Below, piece after piece: positions 24,669 through 33,501 of a stretch of 64,000 bases of DNA. Origin of the DNA: TMED23 sp964566055 (GTDB lineage Bacteria; Pseudomonadota; Alphaproteobacteria; Rhodospirillales; UBA2165); the NCBI GenBank assembly GCA_964566055.1, contig CAZMHI010000010.1, forward strand, positions 31,279 through 95,278, in the 5' to 3' direction. The notes under the pieces were generated by a model. That model saw only the letters and a list, made by a program, of their open reading frames with translations, made no database searches and was not told where the DNA came from. How positions within the stretch are numbered: position 1 is the first letter of the stretch; each line of letters starts with the position of its first letter. Position numbers and translations under genes: made by a program.

Positions 24669-26193
24669 GAGCCGTCTCCTGTTCGTGAGCAATACCCGCC
24701 ATCAGCAAGCCGATTTCCTCGACCGTGCAATCTTCGGCGGGACGCGGCGCGGAAAGCTCGCCTTCGCAAATCACCGACATACGGTCAGAGACTTCGAACA
24801 ATTCCTCAAGATCTTGGGAAATCACCAGGACGGCAGCGCCCTTGGCGGCCAAATCCAACAGCGATTGCCGGATAAAGGCTGCTGAGCCCGCATCAACGCC
24901 CCAGGTCGGCTGCAAGGCAACAATCACGCCGGGGTTTTGTAAAATCTCCCGGCCAAAAATGAATTTCTGCAGATTGCCGCCGGATAGACTGTTAGCTGCG
25001 TGTTCAACCCCCGGTGTTTTGACATTGAATTCAGAGACCACATTTTGGGCGTATTCCACTGAGCCATTGATATTGATAAAGCCTTTGGACATTAAATTCA
25101 TCGATTTGGAGCCCGACAAAAAGGCATTTTCCCAGAGCGACATTTCCGGCACAGCCCCATGGCCGAGACGTTCTTCCGGCACAAACCCCATGCCGGCGCC
25201 CCGCCGTACACCAGGTCCGGATTTGCCGACGGGCGCGTTGCCAATCGCCACAGCTTCGTCATCCTCGATCAGCATCTCACCGCTCAAGACTTCCATCAAT
25301 TCCATCTGACCGTTACCGGCGATGCCGGCTATGCCTAAGATTTCACCAGTACGCACTTCCAGGCTGACATTCTTAAGATCGACCCCATGCTGGTGGCTCG
25401 ACGCCAAGCTCAAATCCTGCACCACCAGATGCGGCGCACCTGGTTCAGCTTTGCCTTGACGTTCAGGGCTGACGAGATTTGCACCCATCATCATTTCGGC
25501 CATTGAGCGCGGCGATTCTTCGGCAGGAATACAATCATCGACGACCTCACCCATCCGCATAATTGTCGCAAAGTGACAGAGGTCTTTGATCTCCTGTAAT
25601 TTGTGAGAAATATAGAGGATTGAAACGCCTTCTTCTGAAAGACGCCGAAGAGTTTTAAACAACTCATCGACCTCCTGCGGTGTTAACACCGAGGTCGGCT
25701 CATCCATGATCAACAGTTTGGGGTCCTGCAACAGGCAGCGCACCACTTCGATGCGCTGACGTTCGCCAACCGAAAGCGTGTGTACGTAGCGGCTGGGGTC
25801 AAGCGGCAGGCCATATTGCTGCGAGACGTCGCGAATACGTTGTGACAGATCACCAGCGGCAAGTTCCGGCGAAATACCGATAGCGATATTCTCTTCCACT
25901 GTCATGGCATCAAACAATGAGAAATGCTGGAAAACCATACCAATACCAAGTTTTCTGGCGGCATTGGGATTGGCGACCATCATCTCCTGGCCTTCCCATC
26001 TGAGGATGCCGGAATCGGCCTTTTGAACGCCATAGATAAATTTAACGAGCGTTGATTTACCGGCGCCATTTTCGCCCAATAAAGCATGAATTTCGCCCGG
26101 CATGATTTTCATGCTGACATTGTTATTGGCGATTACGCCTGGATAGGCTTTGGTAATCCCTTCGAGTTCCAATTGCGGTGTTTGTTCTGTCAT
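24661..26193 (-). CDS. ABC transporter ATP-binding protein with two nucleotide-binding domains
   Basis: Cytosolic double ATPase of 510 residues, the sugar/nucleoside type. The first domain has Walker A GENGAGKST, signature LSVGERQRIE and Walker B LLIMDEPTSVL. The second is degenerate, with GIAGNGQ in place of a standard Walker A and signature LSGGNLQKF, as usual in this class. It energises the BMP-type importer and is the first transporter gene after xdhB (15 nt). Confidence 0.94.
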   Translation of the reverse strand: MTEQTPQLELEGITKAYPGVIANNNVSMKIMPGEIHALLGENGAGKSTLVKFIYGVQKADSGILRWEGQEMMVANPNAARKLGIGMVFQHFSLFDAMTVEENIAIGISPELAAGDLSQRIRDVSQQYGLPLDPSRYVHTLSVGERQRIEVVRCLLQDPKLLIMDEPTSVLTPQEVDELFKTLRRLSEEGVSILYISHKLQEIKDLCHFATIMRMGEVVDDCIPAEESPRSMAEMMMGANLVSPERQGKAEPGAPHLVVQDLSLASSHQHGVDLKNVSLEVRTGEILGIAGIAGNGQMELMEVLSGEMLIEDDEAVAIGNAPVGKSGPGVRRGAGMGFVPEERLGHGAVPEMSLWENAFLSGSKSMNLMSKGFININGSVEYAQNVVSEFNVKTPGVEHAANSLSGGNLQKFIFGREILQNPGVIVALQPTWGVDAGSAAFIRQSLLDLAAKGAAVLVISQDLEELFEVSDRMSVICEGELSAPRPAEDCTVEEIGLLMAGIAHEQETAHA

Positions 26194-26208
26194 ATTGCCC
26201 CCAAACTC

Positions 26209-28515
26209 CTAAGCCCTGATTTCCGTTACCGCTTTCAATATCGCTTCCGGCGTCGCCGGTGCATTGAGATTTGGTCTTTTTGAACCGTCGCCCGAGCGCT
26301 TCACCGCATCCCTAATCGCCAGCCAAACCGAGATCGCCAGCATCAAGGGCGGTTCGCCAATCGCTTTTGATCTGAATATTGTTGGCACTCTGTTTGGCGC
26401 ATCCTCCAGAATATGAATATTAAACTCAGGCGGGACGTCCCGGCTACCGGGGATTTTGTAGGTAGATGGCCCGTGAGTCAAAAGCTGACCTTGGTCGTTC
26501 CAGACCAATTCTTCCGAGGTCAGCCAGCCCATGCCTTGCACGAAGGCGCCTTCGATTTGGCCGTAATCGACCCGCGGGTTCAAAGATTTCCCGCAATCCT
26601 GCAGAATATCCGTCCTCAGTGTCCTGGATTCACCGGTCAGCGTATCGATGACAATCTCAGATATAGCCACGCCATAGCTGAAATAATAAAAGGGTGAGCC
26701 GGTGCAAGTGATCGGATCCCAGGTCAAATCAGGCGTTTGATAAAAGCCGGTCGCTGACAATGATTCGCGGGCTTCCCAGGTTTTTTGGGCGAGTTCAGCG
26801 AAGGTAATACTTTCATTACCGCCGTAAATTCTGTTCTGGCGGAACTTGATATCGTTTTCCGGAACTTCAAAATGCTGGGCCGCAATGCCGGTCATCCGCG
26901 ATTTGATTTTATCTGCTGCATCATAGGCCGCCATGCCATTGAGATCGGAGCCAGCAGACGCAGCCGTCGCTGAGGTATTGGGTACTTTGTCGGTCCGGGT
27001 CGAGGAGATTTTGATATTGTCGATATCGATCTGAAACACTGTCGCCACCACTTGGGCAACTTTAGTGAACAATCCCTGCCCCATTTCGGTGCCGCCATGG
27101 TTCAAATGAACTGAACCGTCAGTATAGACATGCACCAAAGCACCCGCCTGATTAAGCGCCGGCATATTAAACGAAATGCCAAACTTAATCGGCATTACCG
27201 CTATGCCTTTTTTTAAAATTGAATTTTCAGCGTTGAATTTATCAATGGCTTTTTTACGGCCTTCATAATCTACCTCGCTGGTGAGGCGATCAACCAATTC
27301 CTCAATGATATTATCTTTGATGATCTGACCATACGGCGTCTGATTGCGTTTCTCCTGGCCGTAGTAATTGACTTTGCGGATGTCATCCAGGCTTTGGCCC
27401 AGATGATGAGCAATGTGTTCAAGGATGGTTTCTATGACGATCATGCCTTGCGGCCCGCCAAAGCCCCGGAAGGCCGTGTTTGAAACCGTATTGGTTTTGC
27501 ACGGATAGCCATGAAAACGCGCATTGGGTAGGTAATAGCAATTATCGCCATGGCACAAAGACCTGGCCATCACACCGGAACTTAGATCAGCCACATTGCC
27601 GGAGCGCATGGCCATTTCAATATCAATGCCTTCGACCCGGCCTTCATCATCAAAACCAACATCATATTTAAATTCATAATCATGGCGCTTGCCGGTGACG
27701 ATCATGTCTTCATCCCGGCGCAATCTAAGTTTCGCCGGCTGACCGGTCTTGGCAGCGACAAGTGCCGCCATGGCAGCGATAATGGTCGGCTGACTTTCCT
27801 TGCCGCCAAAGCCGCCGCCCATGCGGCGAATCTCAACCGTCACCGCATTGCTCGGCACACCCAACACATGCGCGACACCGTGCTGCACTTCGGTTGGATG
27901 CTGGGTCGAACTATAAACAGTCATATCTCGGTCTTCGCCCGGCACAGCTAGAGCAACATTGGCTTCCAAATAAAAATGATCCTGGCCGCCGCAGGCAATC
28001 TCGCCTTGCAAACGGTGGTTGGCAGTTTCCAGCGCCTTATCGGGATCACCTTTGGTCACGGAGGGTGGCGTATAGGTGAATTGCTTTTTAGCCAGAGCAT
28101 CTTGGATTTCAAGTACCGGCTCAAGCTCTTCGTAATCCACTTTTACCAATTTGGCGGCGCTAAAGGCCTGATCATAAGTTTCCGCCGCTACGAGAGCGAC
28201 CGGATGTCCGGCATATTCGGCAACCCCATCAGCGATAGCGGGCTCGCCTTCAAAAATCGGCGCGATATCGTTGTGGCCAATGATATCTTTGGCCGTCAGG
28301 ACAGCAGCGACCCCCGGCTGAGCGAGCGCCTCTGCGCTTTCAATTGATTTTATGGTGGCGTGGGCAAAGGGTGAGGTAACCAGCACGATCTCTAATGTGC
28401 CCGGCAGGCTCGGCATATCATCGATGTAGATTGCCTTGCCAGTGACATGTTTTACTGCGCTGTCATGCTGGATTTTGTCGTGGGCAGCGCCAACGATATT
28501 TTGGGAGCCATCCAT
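26209..28515 (-). CDS. xdhB: Xanthine dehydrogenase, molybdopterin-binding subunit
   Basis: Large subunit of 768 residues that hydroxylates hypoxanthine and xanthine to urate at the Mo cofactor. Blocks KHVTGKAIYIDDMP, RRMGGGFGGKESQ, TAFRGFGGPQGM and the C-terminal SKAIGEPPLMLAIS, which holds the catalytic glutamate, are characteristic. ATG 28515 overlaps the xdhA stop by 1 nt; a GTG lies one codon upstream. No xdhC maturation gene is present in the window. Confidence 0.96.
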   Translation of the reverse strand: MDGSQNIVGAAHDKIQHDSAVKHVTGKAIYIDDMPSLPGTLEIVLVTSPFAHATIKSIESAEALAQPGVAAVLTAKDIIGHNDIAPIFEGEPAIADGVAEYAGHPVALVAAETYDQAFSAAKLVKVDYEELEPVLEIQDALAKKQFTYTPPSVTKGDPDKALETANHRLQGEIACGGQDHFYLEANVALAVPGEDRDMTVYSSTQHPTEVQHGVAHVLGVPSNAVTVEIRRMGGGFGGKESQPTIIAAMAALVAAKTGQPAKLRLRRDEDMIVTGKRHDYEFKYDVGFDDEGRVEGIDIEMAMRSGNVADLSSGVMARSLCHGDNCYYLPNARFHGYPCKTNTVSNTAFRGFGGPQGMIVIETILEHIAHHLGQSLDDIRKVNYYGQEKRNQTPYGQIIKDNIIEELVDRLTSEVDYEGRKKAIDKFNAENSILKKGIAVMPIKFGISFNMPALNQAGALVHVYTDGSVHLNHGGTEMGQGLFTKVAQVVATVFQIDIDNIKISSTRTDKVPNTSATAASAGSDLNGMAAYDAADKIKSRMTGIAAQHFEVPENDIKFRQNRIYGGNESITFAELAQKTWEARESLSATGFYQTPDLTWDPITCTGSPFYYFSYGVAISEIVIDTLTGESRTLRTDILQDCGKSLNPRVDYGQIEGAFVQGMGWLTSEELVWNDQGQLLTHGPSTYKIPGSRDVPPEFNIHILEDAPNRVPTIFRSKAIGEPPLMLAISVWLAIRDAVKRSGDGSKRPNLNAPATPEAILKAVTEIRA

Positions 28516-29921
28516 CACACCGCCACCACTTCAAGCGCTTCATCGACGCCGGATAATTCCTGATACAAGCGTTGGAATAAATTACCGGCAACCTGGAGGC
28601 GATATTCCTTGCTCGCCCGGTGATCACTGATCGGCTGGTAGTCTTCCTGAATAACGCCGAGCATGGTCATCGCCGTAGCTAAATCCCATGCATTTCCGTT
28701 GAGCGCAGCTTCACAGGCAATGCCGCGTTTTGGAATGGCCGCCATGCCGCCATAAGCGATACGGGCATCTGACACCGTATCGCCTTCGAGCTCAATCCGA
28801 TAGGCACCCACCACAGCCGAAATATCCTGATCATAGCGCTTGGAAATTTTGTAAGTGCGGAATTCCTGATTTTCGCTCAGTTTTGGAATCCGAATGGCTT
28901 TGATAAACTCGCCTGTCTTGAGGTCGGTTTTGCGGTAATCTAGAAAGAATTCTTCGATTGGCAGTTCCCGCTCACCGGCTTCAGAATACAAGATGAGGGT
29001 CGCGTCCAAGGCAATCAGGCAAGGCGGCGTATCGCCAATCGGCGAGGCATTACCGACATTGCCACCGATTGTCCCTGCATTGCGAATTTGCACGGAGCCA
29101 ATGCGGGTAATCAAGGTGGCAAAAGACGGATAGAGCCGCTCAATAAACGGCAGGGCCGCGGTATATGTCACTGCGGCCCCAAAGGTGATATCCGTATCTG
29201 TTTCCTCGATCTGCAATAGTTCCGCGACGCGGCCCGTATGAATAACGGTTGATAAAGCCTCGCGCTCTTTGCTCACCAATATGCCTAAATCCGTGCCACC
29301 ACCGAGCAGATTAGCCTCCGGATTGGCGGCACAAAGCTTGGCCATTTCGGCAATAGACTTAGGCGTATGGAAGGTTTGATCGCCGTTCTGGTAGCTATCG
29401 CCCGCCTCGATTATTTCTAAATTTGAGTTGTCGGGCGCTGCCGCGCACGCTTCCCGTGCTGCGTCAACGATGGGCCGGTAGCCGGTGCAGCGGCAGAGAT
29501 TGCCTGCCAGGGTATCATGTATCTCGCCTTCGGTTATTTCCGCCTCACTTTGACGCAGAGCATAAAGCGCCATAATAATCCCCGGCGTGCAAAAACCGCA
29601 CTGGGTGCCGTCGGTTTTGACCATAGCGTCCTGCACCGGGTCGAGCAGGTCGTCACTTTCGGCCAAACCTTCGACAGTAAAGACATGCTTGCCGGCCAAT
29701 TGCGGCACCATCAACAGGCATGAGTTAACCGCTTCATATTTGGGTTCTCCATCCACGGTTTCAGCCAGCACTATCGTGCAGGCTCCGCAGTCACCCTCGG
29801 CACAACCTTCTTTTGTGCCGGTCAGTTCGGCCTGTTCACGAAGATAATCCAGCACAGTCATGGTGGGCGAGACTCCAGAGACCTCGCGCATTTCGCCATT
29901 TAATGTGAACTGAAGAGCCAT
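28515..29921 (-). CDS. xdhA: Xanthine dehydrogenase, FAD/2Fe-2S small subunit
   Basis: Electron-transfer subunit of 468 residues. The N-terminal plant-type 2Fe-2S domain contains CAEGDCGACTIV; the second cluster domain contains CGFCTPGIIMAL and NLCRCTGYRPI. The FAD domain (LLGGGTDLGILV, then IGGNVGNASPIGD) and the CO-dehydrogenase-flavoprotein C-terminal domain follow. Passes electrons from XdhB to NAD+. It lies downstream of the split puuD genes in the leftward operon. Confidence 0.96.
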   Translation of the reverse strand: MALQFTLNGEMREVSGVSPTMTVLDYLREQAELTGTKEGCAEGDCGACTIVLAETVDGEPKYEAVNSCLLMVPQLAGKHVFTVEGLAESDDLLDPVQDAMVKTDGTQCGFCTPGIIMALYALRQSEAEITEGEIHDTLAGNLCRCTGYRPIVDAAREACAAAPDNSNLEIIEAGDSYQNGDQTFHTPKSIAEMAKLCAANPEANLLGGGTDLGILVSKEREALSTVIHTGRVAELLQIEETDTDITFGAAVTYTAALPFIERLYPSFATLITRIGSVQIRNAGTIGGNVGNASPIGDTPPCLIALDATLILYSEAGERELPIEEFFLDYRKTDLKTGEFIKAIRIPKLSENQEFRTYKISKRYDQDISAVVGAYRIELEGDTVSDARIAYGGMAAIPKRGIACEAALNGNAWDLATAMTMLGVIQEDYQPISDHRASKEYRLQVAGNLFQRLYQELSGVDEALEVVAV

Positions 29922-30000
29922 TAATTCTTAAATCCCTGTCGTTTTTGCGCACTTACTGACGCTTAAGTTAGTATTGCCTCTTTTAGAGAACGAGTCCCAT

Positions 30001-30498
30001 CTAATCTTCTTCGACCGGCATGCCGCGCCTGATCCAATCACCAAGGCCCTGCCGCTCTTTTTTGGTCATTTTGGTTTTATTAGCGAGGGGCATCGCATTG
30101 GTCAGCACGGTCTGCTTGAGTATTTTGGCGCTGTATTTTTTAATCTCCGCAATCGTTTCAAGCTTCACGCCACCTGGCGCTTCCTCAACATCCTCATCCG
30201 TATTCTTAGCGGCATGGCATGAAACGCAGCGGGTCTGCACAATCGCCAGCACATCATTGGATTCAAGCTGATCCTCCTCGGCCACTTTGACGTCTTCGCG
30301 GTAGCTGATAAAAACGATTAAAATTACCATAAATAATGCTGCGGAAGGCCATTGCCATTTCAGCCGGTTACCACTGCCACCGGCATTTTTAGCATTATAA
30401 TAGTCCCGGATAATGCCGCCGATAATGATTACCAGCGCCACCACCAGCCAGGAATGTTTGTTTGAGAAAACCATCGGGAAATGCGAGCTGTTCATCAT
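30001..30498 (-). CDS. puuD: Urate hydroxylase PuuD, C-terminal part: two helices plus cytochrome c domain
   Basis: A 165-residue piece with two transmembrane helices (LVVALVIIIGGII and AALFMVILIVFIS) and a c-type cytochrome domain with CVSCH at residues 91-95 and a likely axial Met at 136 (TNAMPL). In other PuuD proteins this part is continuous with the eight-helix membrane domain. Here it is in the same frame as the upstream 30520-31206 piece, separated by only 7 codons containing a stop. ATG 30498 (MMNSS) has no clear Shine-Dalgarno, so re-initiation or coupling would be needed. Possibly a broken gene, but the domain itself is intact. Confidence 0.85.
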   Translation of the reverse strand: MMNSSHFPMVFSNKHSWLVVALVIIIGGIIRDYYNAKNAGGSGNRLKWQWPSAALFMVILIVFISYREDVKVAEEDQLESNDVLAIVQTRCVSCHAAKNTDEDVEEAPGGVKLETIAEIKKYSAKILKQTVLTNAMPLANKTKMTKKERQGLGDWIRRGMPVEED

Positions 30499-30519
30499 CA
30501 GTAATACCGGCTATGTCAG

Positions 30520-31206
30520 TTAATTATTATGGGTCGAGCGTTGCTTGGCGTCATCACCCAAATAGGCTGCCGGTTCCCGACCCGCAATCAGATCGGCGAC
30601 CACAACTTTCTGATTGGGAATGATGACGAAAAACACGTTTGCCACCATGATGGTGCCGACCATGGCGCCGACATGAACAAAAGCACCGCGCCCGCTATAG
30701 ACATGGGTAAAGCCATAGGCCGCCAGCAATATCAGGATAAACACAATTGCTGAAAGTGCGATGGCGTTCTTACCAATCGGTGATTTGCAAAGCTGATCAT
30801 AGGCCACCCAGCCGGCAATAAAGGCGCCGATACTAATACCAATCGCCTGCCACTGATTGAGGTCCATCACTTCTTTATCGATCAGAAAACTTTCGGCGCC
30901 CCAATAATAAATGATGATCATCAATGAAAAGCCGGATATCCAGGTAAAATAGGCTTCCCATTTAAACCAGTGAAGCTCTTCCGGCATGGTGTCCGGCGCG
31001 ACCGTGTATTTCTGCATAAAATAAAAGCCGCCGCCATGGACGTTCCAGGATGCACCTTTGACCCCTGTTGGCAGTTTTTCGCTGCCCCGCAGGCTCAAAT
31101 CCAAAAAAATGAAATAGAAAGACGAGCCGATCCAGGCGATACCGGCAATCAAATGCAGCCACCGAAACATCAGTTCTAACCAGTCAGCATAGGCGATATC
31201 GATCAT
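30520..31206 (-). CDS. puuD: Urate hydroxylase PuuD, N-terminal membrane domain (ends at an in-frame TAA)
   Basis: A 228-residue membrane protein matching the catalytic membrane domain of PuuD, the membrane-bound urate oxidase that makes 5-hydroxyisourate. Five hydrophobic segments are visible, beginning WLHLIAGIAWIGSSFYFIFL; also present are WNVHGGGFYFMQKY and VGAMVGTIMVANVFFVIIP. It stops in the conserved junction KQRSTHNN, where relatives read on as HNNYLTLPV; here the next codons are TAA CTG ACA TAG CCG GTA TTA CTG. Both stops are one base from the expected sense codons. Placement between uraH and xdhA fits the pathway exactly. Confidence 0.88.
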   Translation of the reverse strand: MIDIAYADWLELMFRWLHLIAGIAWIGSSFYFIFLDLSLRGSEKLPTGVKGASWNVHGGGFYFMQKYTVAPDTMPEELHWFKWEAYFTWISGFSLMIIIYYWGAESFLIDKEVMDLNQWQAIGISIGAFIAGWVAYDQLCKSPIGKNAIALSAIVFILILLAAYGFTHVYSGRGAFVHVGAMVGTIMVANVFFVIIPNQKVVVADLIAGREPAAYLGDDAKQRSTHNN

Positions 31207-31230
31207 GAGGAAGGTTACCTTTTGTTTCAG

Positions 31231-31584
31231 CTATGAGCCGCGATAGGTGGAATAGGAAAAAGGCGAAACCAAAAGTGGTACATGATAATGATCATCTGGA
31301 GACGCTATACCAAATCTAACCGGCACGATATCCAGAAATGCCGGTGACGGCAGATCAATGCCTTTGCTTTGGAAATAATCACCAATATGAAACCGCAGTT
31401 CATACACGCCGACGGCAAAATCGTTCTCCAACAGTATGGGGTTGTCACACCGGCCATCATCATTCGTCGTTGCTTCGACTACACGCTCACCTTCAGAGCC
31501 GGAAATTCGATACAATTCGATACGTACACCGGCAGCCGGGCAGCCATGGGCTGAATCCAGGACATGTGTCGTTAAATAGCCCAT
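31231..31584 (-). CDS. uraH: 5-hydroxyisourate hydrolase
   Basis: Transthyretin-like hydrolase of 117 residues that opens 5-hydroxyisourate to OHCU. Active-site residues H7 (THVLD), R45 (DDGRC) and H101 (YHVPLL) and the C-terminal YRGS tetrapeptide (114-117) are all present. It is the first gene of the leftward purine operon, directly behind the divergent operator region, and lies 24 nt before puuD. Confidence 0.97.
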   Translation of the reverse strand: MGYLTTHVLDSAHGCPAAGVRIELYRISGSEGERVVEATTNDDGRCDNPILLENDFAVGVYELRFHIGDYFQSKGIDLPSPAFLDIVPVRFGIASPDDHYHVPLLVSPFSYSTYRGS

Positions 31585-31876
31585 ATTCGCGAATTCCTCC
31601 TATTTTTGTATCCAATTTATTATTATTATTGTTTACAATTTGAAATATATGGTACTTCAAGTAGAAACCCATATGCAAGAATTATTTGCTATAAATTATC
31701 ACTTTTCTGAGCTTTTCTGCCACCAATGAACCGTCACAAAGATATTGAAATTAAATAATAAATACGAATGCCCCCAATTAATTCTAATACAATCGACCTT
31801 TTTATTGATTTTTTTGTATTCATTTATTATTATTTTCGTATACAATATTATAACTTTTTCAGATAAAGCGGCACCT
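31585..31876. promoter_or_regulatory. Divergent promoter/operator region of the purine locus with duplicated paired boxes
   Basis: This AT-rich 292-nt region separates uraH from gntR. It holds two similar modules, each with two boxes of the form TTGTATACAA about 22-23 bp apart: TTGTATCCAA (31606-31615) with TTGTTTACAA (31629-31638) next to uraH, and TTGTATTCAT (31814-31823) with TCGTATACAA (31836-31845) next to gntR. The spacers are both rich in TTATTATTA. The boxes suit a dimeric GntR/FCD repressor, presumably the product of the adjacent gene. Operator function is inferred; the duplicated pattern is seen directly. Confidence 0.6.
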
Positions 31877-32584
31877 ATGGCGATGAATGAACAAACAGAA
31901 ACGACTGATGAATGGATCTATGATCAGGTCTTTAGCGCGGTGCTGGAACAGCGGCTAATTCCTGGTGCCAAGTTGAAGGAAAGTGAGCTCTGCGAAGTGT
32001 TTGGCGTCAGCCGGACGATCATTCGCCGGATTTTACTGCGGCTGTCCTTGGATAAAGTGGTCGAACTTCGGCCCAATAAAGGCGCTGTTATTGCCACCCC
32101 GGCAGCCGAAGACGTCCGTCAGATATTCGCTGCCCGGCGCTTGCTGGAAATCGGCATTATCGATGATGCCTGCAAATATTGTGCGCCAGATGACACCCAA
32201 GCGCTCAAAGATATCGTCGCCCGCGAAAACACCGCCATTCAAACCGGCAATCGCAGCGGTGCCATCCGGCTGGCCGGTGAATTTCATGTCCGGCTCGCTG
32301 GCGTCGCCCGCAACAAACCGATCCAGGAACTTCTGCGCCAATTGGTTGCTCAGTCGTCTCTCGCCTTAGCCCTCTATGAAGCTCCCGGTCATTTACTCTG
32401 CGTCGATGATGACCACATTAATATCGTCGAGGCGGTGAGCGCCGGCGAAGCTGAAAAATGCAGGGAATTAATGGCGCGCCACCTCGACAAAGCCGAAGCT
32501 GAAATGAAGTTAGACGCGACGCTCGGAAACAATGATCTTAAATCAGTTTTCGCCGAAGTCATCGAAGCGCGAGCCACAGCATGA
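31877..32584 (+). CDS. GntR-family (FCD) transcriptional regulator of purine catabolism
   Basis: DNA-binding regulator of 235 residues from ATG 31877 (MAMNEQTETTDEW). The N-terminal winged helix covers roughly residues 10-77 (PGAKLKESELCEVFGVSRTIIRRIL), and the C-terminal FCD effector domain has conserved histidines in GEFHVRLAG, DDDHINIV and ARHLDKAE. A longer in-frame start at 31745 is rejected because it would translate the operator region into a spurious hydrophobic tail. Overlaps puuE by 4 nt. The effector is probably a pathway intermediate such as allantoin or a urate derivative (inference). Confidence 0.9.
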   Translation: MAMNEQTETTDEWIYDQVFSAVLEQRLIPGAKLKESELCEVFGVSRTIIRRILLRLSLDKVVELRPNKGAVIATPAAEDVRQIFAARRLLEIGIIDDACKYCAPDDTQALKDIVARENTAIQTGNRSGAIRLAGEFHVRLAGVARNKPIQELLRQLVAQSSLALALYEAPGHLLCVDDDHINIVEAVSAGEAEKCRELMARHLDKAEAEMKLDATLGNNDLKSVFAEVIEARATA

Positions 32585-33501
32585 ATGACTTCAAAAATTA
32601 CCCTCGTGATCTGATTGGCTATGGTGCGGATAAACCGCATGCCAATTGGCCGGATGGCGCCCGCATCGCCCTGCAATTCGTCATCAATTATGAAGAAGGT
32701 GGTGAGAATTGCATCCTCCACGGTGATGAGGCCTCAGAGGCTTTTCTCTCTGAGATACAGGCCGATGCCCGCGAAGGCGTGCGTCACATGAGCGTGGAAA
32801 GCTTTTATGAATATGGCAGCCGTGTCGGGGTCTGGCGTTTATTTAATCTTTTTAAAGATTATGAAATTCCGGTGACGATTTTCGCCATCGCCATGGCCTT
32901 GCAACGCAATCCGGACGTTGTTGAGGCAGCGCTCAAAAATGAGTTTGAGCTGTGCAGTCATGGCTATCGCTGGATCGACTATCAATACATCCCCGAAGAG
33001 ATTGAGAAAGAACATCTGCAAAAAGCCATCGAGATTCATACCGCAGCAACTGGCGAGCGGCCGCTCGGCTGGTACACCGGCCGCACCAGCCCCAATACAA
33101 GACGGCTGATTGCCGAAGACGGCGGCTTTTTATACGATGCTGATGATTATTCAGATGAGCTGCCGTTCTGGTCAAAGCTCGTCGACCAGCCCCATCTGGT
33201 TATCCCCTACTCACTCGATGCCAATGATATGCGCTTTGCTGCGGTCGCGGGCTACACCTCAGGAGATCAATTTTATAATTACCTCAAAGACAGCTTCGAT
33301 ACGCTCTATGATGAGGGCGCGACGGCACCAAAAATGATGTCAGTAGGTCTGCATTGCCGGGTCGTTGGCCGCCCGGGCCGCTTTCAAGCACTTAAGAAAT
33401 TTGTCGATTATGCGCGCTCCCACGATAAAGTCTGGTTCTGCCGCCGCGTCGATATTGCTCGCCATTGGCGCGAGGCACACCCCTTCAACGAGGCGGCTTA
33501 G
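32581..33501 (+). CDS. puuE: Allantoinase of the polysaccharide-deacetylase family
   Basis: Hydrolyses allantoin to allantoate. It has 306 residues with the PuuE pattern: YPRDLIGYGADKPHANWPDG near the start, then VNYEEGGENC-like INYEEGGENCILHGD, YEYGSRVGVWR and CSHGYRWIDYQ. It is unrelated to the amidohydrolase-type allantoinase. The gene overlaps gntR and is directly followed by uraD, then alc and allA, which use the preceding and following intermediates. Confidence 0.95.
   Translation: MNDFKNYPRDLIGYGADKPHANWPDGARIALQFVINYEEGGENCILHGDEASEAFLSEIQADAREGVRHMSVESFYEYGSRVGVWRLFNLFKDYEIPVTIFAIAMALQRNPDVVEAALKNEFELCSHGYRWIDYQYIPEEIEKEHLQKAIEIHTAATGERPLGWYTGRTSPNTRRLIAEDGGFLYDADDYSDELPFWSKLVDQPHLVIPYSLDANDMRFAAVAGYTSGDQFYNYLKDSFDTLYDEGATAPKMMSVGLHCRVVGRPGRFQALKKFVDYARSHDKVWFCRRVDIARHWREAHPFNEAA

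Noticed and set aside
30499..30522. Stop-codon reassignment as explanation for the split puuD
   Set aside because: TAA, TAG and TGA all end other genes in the window at the expected family lengths, so a general code change is not supported.
31745..31876. N-terminal hydrophobic extension of the GntR regulator that would make it membrane-anchored
   Set aside because: It translates the AT-rich operator region, lacks a ribosome-binding site, and the conserved protein starts at ATG 31877; the hydrophobicity is a by-product of T-rich codons.
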